Assembly (NCBI RefSeq): GCF_003473485.1
Contig: NC_053049.1
Span: 17,817,501 to 17,881,500 of the forward strand
Source of the DNA: Medicago truncatula
Lineage: Eukaryota; Streptophyta; Magnoliopsida; Fabales; Fabaceae
Length of the DNA stretch: 64,000 nt
Reading direction: 5' to 3'
Positions 58,150 to 64,000 of this stretch are shown in pieces; the first letter of the stretch is position 1; each line of letters opens with the position of its first letter. Made by a program: the position numbers and the translations under genes. The notes beneath the pieces are model-generated. The model was not told where the DNA came from. It was given only the letters and a program-made list of their open reading frames with translations, and made no database searches.

Positions 58150-58240
58150 ATTAATTGTTGAGAAGTGGAGCGTTCGGGGTTCGAACCCCGACTACTGCAT
58201 ATAATATGTAATATCTCTACGATCTAAGCTCATGGGAATA
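58150..58240 (+). mobile_element. SINE-like fragment
   Basis: AGAAGTGGAGCGTTCGGGGTTCGAACCCCGACT is box B-like, without a cloverleaf. Short and degraded. Confidence 0.35.
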
Positions 58241-59558
58241 TTGCATATACTATTCCTAGTCATTGGAAGATTTTATTCCACATTGCAAATACAAAATACA
58301 TAGCGTTATTAAGAAATTATAGTACAAAAACATTTTTAAAATTTTTAAATTTGCTTTTTGTTTTGTCATTCTACTGTGCATGAAATTATTATTTGGTGTG
58401 AGAAAAAAATCATAAAAGCAGGCTAAATGGTTGGGTACATTATTTAGTTGTGCAGAATAAAACAAAAAGGAAATTACTTTATTTTTTATTAGATATGAAT
58501 ATGAGATACCCAAAGGAAATTTTAAATACAAAGTATATGGCAGCAATATTTTAAACACAGTCGTTAATTTTCACATGTTTTCTACAATTTCCTTCTTTTC
58601 TTTTTTAATTTATTATATTTTTATTTTATAATCAATTTAATTCGTGTTTGACGACCCTTACCAATGTGCAAACGTAAGTGTACACATACCATGTTGATGT
58701 TGGATTGTCTGAGAAATATTTTCATTTTTTTTATAAACCTGAAATTATATCTAATTATTGTGATATTGTCAAAAGAAAAAAGAAAATATTATCTAATTAT
58801 GATTGATAACTGCGCATGAATGAAACATTCCATGTGATCTAGAACCCACCTTTTAATTCAATAATTATGATTTTCCCTCCAAAAAAAAATCAATAATTAT
58901 GATTGATAACTATCAAAATGATTTTTTTTTGAGGGAACTATCAAAATGATTAAAATGCTTGAATTTGAATATGCTTCGCCTGTTTGTAGCACATAAATGT
59001 TGTTTTTGTGGGTCTTCCTTCCATATGATTTTTTTAGACGAAGTGGTAAGCACCATTCAAACTCACACGTATTTTAGATTCAAATCCAAATGAAGGTGAT
59101 CAATTTATTAATTTTAACATTATCAGTTAAATTAGGTTTTATGGAGATCTTTTCTATCACAACATTAAATATTAATTTTCTTTCTCTCTTCAATTTGCAA
59201 TTATTCTAGTTTTATTTCTTTGGGGCCAATCATTCTAGTCTTCTTTTCACAAATGCAATCATTACTTTATAGGCTCAAATGCTATTCCATCCATTGAAAT
59301 ATTTTGGAAAATTTCACTTGTAAGCCAACAACTATTCATTCACCCTTGCATTTTACAAAACCGCTACTTTGCTCTAATTAACTCCTTTCTTGGATTCTTT
59401 GAAGTTTTCCGAAGAGCAAAGAGATAGTAATTGTTCGAATACAAACTAATTTGGTGTATACTGGATCGTAGTTTATTCAATCAATATAATCGAACAAGAG
59501 GTTCTCCAATGCGGTAAATACTGAATAATTGTAATCCCATAATCTTGATCAGATCTTC
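58241..59558. other. Intergenic
   Basis: AT-rich, with a short local duplication around AATAATTATGATTGATAAC (58797, 58893). No gene or bounded repeat. Confidence 0.35.
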
Positions 59559-60190
59559 CACTACAAGAAAAATTGCAATTTGCCAGGGGCATATTCCTTT
59601 AGAAAAGGGCAGAAATCCTTGTCAAAACGACGTTTGTGACGGATTTTGCCATGTGCGGAATCCCTGGGAAATCTGCTAATCGCAAACCATTTGTGAGGGG
59701 TTACACCCTTGGCAAAAAATGTGGGGTTATACCCCTATCAAATTGCATGGCTTTATCCCTGTCATAACCCCTAGCAAATGTCGTCACTTTTTTCTGTCAC
59801 TATGCAGACTCCTTTGACTAACTATTGATCTGACGGAAGGTCAAATCAGCAGGTGATTTATGCGAGAGGCTTTGTGAGGGGTTTAGCCCCTATAAAACCC
59901 CTGGCATACTGTGCTTCCAGCTTTTTGCAGACCTTTGTCAACTCAAACCACAACTTTTGCAGGAATCTCACAGTTCTGAGGGCCTATCCCTATCATAACC
60001 CGTTGTATTTTTTTCTGAAAAAAGTCTGCACTAACAAATTCTTTGAATTTTAAACTTGACGCTCAAATTAAAGACAGGGGTTGTCTGTTTTTGCGATGAG
60101 CAAGCCCCTGTCTTACTCTAAGTGGTCCCCACATTTCTTAAAGTCCATTTGTGAGGGGTTTCCTTGGCATTATTCACTTCAAGACATTTG
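59559..60190. mobile_element. CACTA-type transposon end (second family)
   Basis: CACTACAAGAAAAATTGC at 59559 is a classical CACTA terminus. The next 600 bp repeat subterminal words such as TTTGTGAGGGGTT and CCCCTGGCA/TAACCCCT in both orientations. No opposite end is present and no transposase belongs to it, so it is a truncated terminus. Confidence 0.7.
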
Positions 60191-60499
60191 AAGGTGGAAT
60201 GACATTATTCACTTCACTTTGGAACCTTGATTAACCCACAACCAATTTCCTTGAAAAAACCAACGTACAATCCCTACTAGCACCCTAGAAAATCAATGTG
60301 ACTCAATGTACAAAGTGATTATAAGAAAAAGTGTTTAATCTTGAAAAATTAATGAACAATGAATTTTTGAAACCTAGAAAGAATATATTCAAATGATTCA
60401 ATTATTTTGGATTTATGAGAAGGTGAGTATATATAGAGAGGAGTGGCAAGTGTAAAAATTCGGCCAAAAACAACATAGTGAATTGTTTCCCTAAATATG
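60191..60499. other. Intergenic or retroelement flank
   Basis: No gene. TGTAAAAATTCGGCC and TATATATAGAGAGG near 60425-60465 could belong to the leader of an LTR that includes the palindrome cluster to the right. Confidence 0.3.
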
Positions 60500-60500
60500 T

Positions 60501-60780
60501 GAATCGATTCAGACAGCAAAAATACAAGCCAGAAACCTATGAAGATTGATACGATTCAGTGGAAATGTGAATCGATTCAAGTGAGCCCAAGATGAAGAAT
60601 GATGTGATTCAACCTTTTATGAATCGATTCAGTGCAAATCAGAAAGATTTTATGATGCGATCCAAAATATGATGAATCGATTCAATAGTGATTCGATTCA
60701 TATTTTGGTGAATCGTTTCATTTGAAGTCAGAAACTTCAGATGATAACGATTCAAGGCATGATAAATCGATTCAGCCGGT
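60501..60780. repeat. Cluster of GAATCGATTC palindromes
   Basis: Exact GAATCGATTC at 60501, 60569, 60621 and 60674; AAATCGATTC at 60764; about six one- or two-base variants between (GATACGATTC, GATGTGATTC, GATGCGATCC, GTGATTCGATTC, GAATCGTTTC, AACGATTC). Exact copies are 50-70 bp apart. Non-coding. Confidence 0.85.
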
Positions 60781-60974
60781 GAAAAATGAGATATGGCTAA
60801 TTTTCAAATAAGCTAGCAATGCCCATGACACAATTGAATCCTAGCACAATGAGATATAGATGCTAGGTGCTTTAACATGCTATATGCTAGAAAAATGAAG
60901 AACAAAACGATCAACAAAAGGTAAATTAAGGAACATCATCAAAAACATATAAAGTAAACCTATGTAGGCTTCAT

Positions 60975-61470
60975 ATTTAAGGAGCAAGCAATAGATTTGT
61001 TGACTCTAAGTTATGCTTTGTCTCCTGAGGATAGATATAAACTTTTGACGTTGACACCATTTGTACTCTTGTTGAAAAATATTATCCCATGGATTTTAGT
61101 GATCAAGAGAAAATTAATTTTCGACATTTCCTTTTTGATACTCACCAATCATCAACTTTAAAGAATTTATCAATTATTCAAGAATTGTGCTCATGTTTAG
61201 CTACCACTAGACAAACCAAAAAATACTTCTTGGTTAATAAGTTGTTGCGCCTTATTATGACTCATCCAGTTTCTACAGCCACAACTGAAAGATTTTTTTC
61301 AACAATGAAAATTATCAAGTCTAAACAAGATATGACATGGGTTTCTAGCTAATAACATGTCAGTTTATATTGAAAGGTAAATTAATGTATGCATTAGTTC
61401 TGAGTCAATTATTGATGATTTTAAGTCACTCAGAAAGCGTAAAGTGTCACTTCAATTATGTAATGATCGA
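60975..61470 (+). pseudogene. hAT transposase C-terminal remnant
   Basis: Frames across the region read LLTLSYALSPEDRYKLLT, then IIQELCSCLATTRQTKKY and LLRLIMTHPVSTATTERFFS, then NNMSVYIER and SIIDDFKSLRKRKVS with stops and frameshifts. This is the C-terminal dimerisation domain of plant hAT proteins (TTF-type zinc-finger/hAT class). No N-terminal part, terminal repeats or target duplication are present. Confidence 0.85.
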
Positions 61471-63161
61471 CTTACTGTATTATGTAGTTTAAATTTTGAA
61501 CAATTGATTTTTGGTTTATAACAAGTTAAATGTGTTGTATGCAATATGACTTAAATATTTTATTTTATTTTGATGGCGACCACCCCAAACTTTTTTGTCT
61601 GGCTATATCACTGATGTCATCATCGCAAAGCTTTATACTGGTTGCTCTGAGACAAATGTAGGAGCAACTTATGGACATAATGAAGAACATATTTTCTTTG
61701 AAAATCATGAATATGATATATCAAAATCGTGAAAAATCCTAATTTCTAAGACATGTTTCAGGTATGTAACATGTCTCAAGAATTAGGTTAGTGTGCTGAA
61801 TAAAATAGATTCCTTATACCCACATGTTTTATTCTTTGTTTATTTCATGGTTGAGCATAGATGGTTGGACTAAAACTGTCATTTTTGTGCGTTTCTGGAG
61901 TTGGAAATAGGGAGATAGGAGTAAAACTGCAAAAAAACATATAGTTTAAGGACGATTTTGTTCGATTTAAAAAAGATAGGACCATTTTCGTGAGTTGGTC
62001 AAAATGGTAGGACCAAAAGTGTAATTAAACCTTTTTTTATTCCAATAAATATTACTTCAACTATCATCATTCCTCACACCATTTCAACATTATGTCATAG
62101 AATTCATAATTATTTCAAAATAATCATGTTGGTTCGTTTATATTTTTTTCTCCTTCTTTTATAAAAATTATTTGTATTATTTTTCTTCATAGTGCCTATA
62201 AATAGGTATCATCCTTATTCTCTAAATATCACATATTTGTTTTTGGTCCTTGACTACTCTGAGTTTGCAATTTATTTAAATCCATTATTTTTATTTTCTA
62301 ATCCTCTTTCTATCTCTATATTTTTATAGTCGTTTTGCCTAATTTTTTGTTCAATTTTTCTTCTTTAGAAACAATTGATATTTATGGGTTGCTCTTCAAC
62401 CAAATTGCTCTTTGGTTTTGACTGAATTTTATTGATTTATTCAATTTTTTTTTTCTGTTATGTGGATTCAACTAATGAAGAAACACAAGGCTGTAATAAT
62501 AATTGATTTCTTCCTCTCGACAAAAGAAAGGATTTGTAGAGTTGAATATTTTACATGACTAATAAAAGTTGTAATTTTTTTTTTTTTACATATAATTGTA
62601 TATTTTAATCAAGCTTTATATTTTTTGAGTTGTATATATTAAAAATTTGATTGAAGTGTCTAATGTTACATGACTAATGAAGAGTTATGAGTGTTCGAAT
62701 ATAAATCGATTCAAAATAAAATCACATATTGAAAGAAAAAAAAAAACACAAAATCACACAAAATCTAATATTCTTGATCGAAACCGCATGTTGAACCCGT
62801 TATGACGAGCCACTGTTTTTTTATTTCCTTCTTACATGAATGAATATGTATGTTGTTGTATAACTTGACTAAGTTTGGTTTTCAGTTTTTAATTGAAATG
62901 AAATTTGAGTATAAAAAAGTAGATTTTTCAAACAAAAAAAAAATATCTTCTTTTTTCTCATGATTATTATTCGTTTTCTAATTTACACCTACACGTTGTA
63001 TCTATTTAAAATACTTAGCAAGGTAAAGTCCTTGACCTCCCAAGTTTTTGCTTACATTGAATCTACTTAATTTTTTATTTTTTAAAGACTCAAATTAAAT
63101 TATATTAAACACTTTATTCTCCAATCAATGTACAAGCATTAATTCCAACATTTAACCTTTT
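61471..63161. other. Intergenic
   Basis: The first part continues hAT-derived 3' sequence (about to 61615). The stretch near 61910-62030 (AGGACCATTTTCGTG, GGACCAAAAGTGTAATTAAACC) looks like half of a fold-back element. No gene. Confidence 0.4.
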
Positions 63162-63459
63162 GGCTTAATTGCATGTTTGATCTCTTATGTTTATTTTAGT
63201 TTTCAAGTTGGTCCCTTATATTTTAAAAGTTTCAAGTTGGTCCAAAATATTACTCACGTTAGAATAAGTTAGTCCCTTCCACGACATAATATTGAGTTTA
63301 ATAAAACATAAAAAAATTAAAAAAATGTTTTAAACGTGAGTAACGTTTTGGACCAACTTAAAACTTTTAAAACGTAAGGGACCAACTTTAAACTTTTAAA
63401 ACATGAAAGACCAATTTGAAAACTAAATAAACATAAGGGATCAAACATGAAATTAAGCC
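63162..63459. mobile_element. Mutator-type fold-back MITE
   Basis: Ends GGCTTAATTGCATGTTTGATC and the inverted complement near 63459. Arms of about 120 bp carry TTGGTCC/GGACCAA words. The perfect 9-bp duplication TAACCTTTT (63153-63161 and 63460-63468) identifies a Mutator-type insertion. 298 bp, non-coding. Confidence 0.92.
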
Positions 63460-63468
63460 TAACCTTTT

Positions 63469-64000
63469 TTATAGTCAATCACCTTTAAATCAGCATAAAA
63501 AATCATCTTTTTTTCTTTCAAAAATAAAACACATAAATTATTTTAATTAAAGGTAAATAAGTTGTAGAACACAAGGACTTCCCAGGGGGTATTTTTTTTT
63601 TATTTTTTTATTTTTTTATTTTTTTTAAGACCAAAAAAAATAAGTTGTAGAAACTTTGAAATGCACCAATCAAGGCAATCACAAAAAAAGAAATTCATGA
63701 GTATTTTAAATCACTTGAGAAATAACTTATGCATCTCCATCTGATCTATATATTATAGTGTTATCTTCGGTTATTCAATGAACCTAATAAATGATTTTTT
63801 CTTCTTCTTATGATAGTAATTGAAGGGATTATATTTTAGGATGTTGAATAACCCAATGATTTGTGTTCAGTTAGTTCTCTCATCATTTGTAACATCTGTG
63901 TCAAAATAAGAAAGTAATGGATTTTTAGTGAAACAAAGGTTTAAAAAAATTGTTTGTGGCTGTTCGTCACTGTCAAAATAAGTACCGTCAAGAACGCAAT
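63469..64000. other. Intergenic, low complexity
   Basis: Long T/A runs at about 63592-63640, otherwise AT-rich without a supported feature. Confidence 0.4.

Noticed and set aside
60501..60780. CRISPR-like array from regularly spaced palindromes
   Set aside because: The repeats are 10 bp, spacers vary in length and the context is a plant nuclear genome.

Overview
This is nuclear DNA of a flowering plant, almost certainly a legume (Fabaceae). It is AT-rich, its genes have GT-AG introns, its repeats are of kinds I associate with legumes, and it carries a decayed piece of chloroplast rpoC2. The species cannot be fixed from sequence alone; a temperate clade such as Medicago, Trifolium, Vicia or Pisum is my inference.

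Five genes look intact. (1) A HUA1-type six-finger CCCH protein, minus strand, 234-8647, 11 exons. (2) A single-exon CC-NB-LRR resistance protein, plus strand, 20702-24487. (3) A KTI12/DRL1 Elongator-associated P-loop protein, plus strand, 29214-30131. (4) A D6PK-like AGC VIII kinase, minus strand, 40497-42266, two exons. (5) A plant DNA-3-methyladenine glycosylase I (TAG family), minus strand, 49219-52107, five exons. They are unrelated single genes, not a pathway cluster. All joined coding frames are open when spliced as given.

Gene fragments: a BUD13 exon (31005-31850) between a LINE reverse-transcriptase scrap and an Athila-like LTR; an RPA70-like OB-fold pseudogene (18091-18550); a rpoC2 plastid insert (45250-45885); an unidentified 50-residue frame at 12.8 kb.

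The rest is mostly mobile DNA. 0.7-3 kb: fold-back MITEs in HUA1 introns. 5.3-7.0 kb: a scrambled tandem array of a TRIM-like miniature LTR element inside HUA1 intron 1. 9.25-12.5 kb: a Helitron with a 111-bp minisatellite. 13.6 kb: a solo LTR of the TRIM. 14.2 kb: a second Helitron 3' end. 16.7-18 kb: a decayed LINE. 27.4 kb: a solo LTR. 32.6-36.95 kb: an Athila-like Ty3 element with broken gag and a protease, interrupted by a CACTA transposon (36953-40206) that itself holds a hAT element (38514-39099). 44.5-46.4 kb: MITE, plastid DNA and SINE. 54.1 kb: a hAT-type element. 56-57.4 kb: an ATCGAT-palindrome cluster and a gag fragment. 59.6-61.5 kb: a CACTA end, a second ATCGAT-palindrome cluster and a hAT transposase remnant. 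63.2 kb: a Mutator-type MITE with a perfect 9-bp target duplication.

I found no convincing new multi-gene system. The most unusual structures are the two ATCGAT-palindrome clusters with different flanks, the TRIM array, the Helitron with nested tandem repeats, and the BUD13 chimera.
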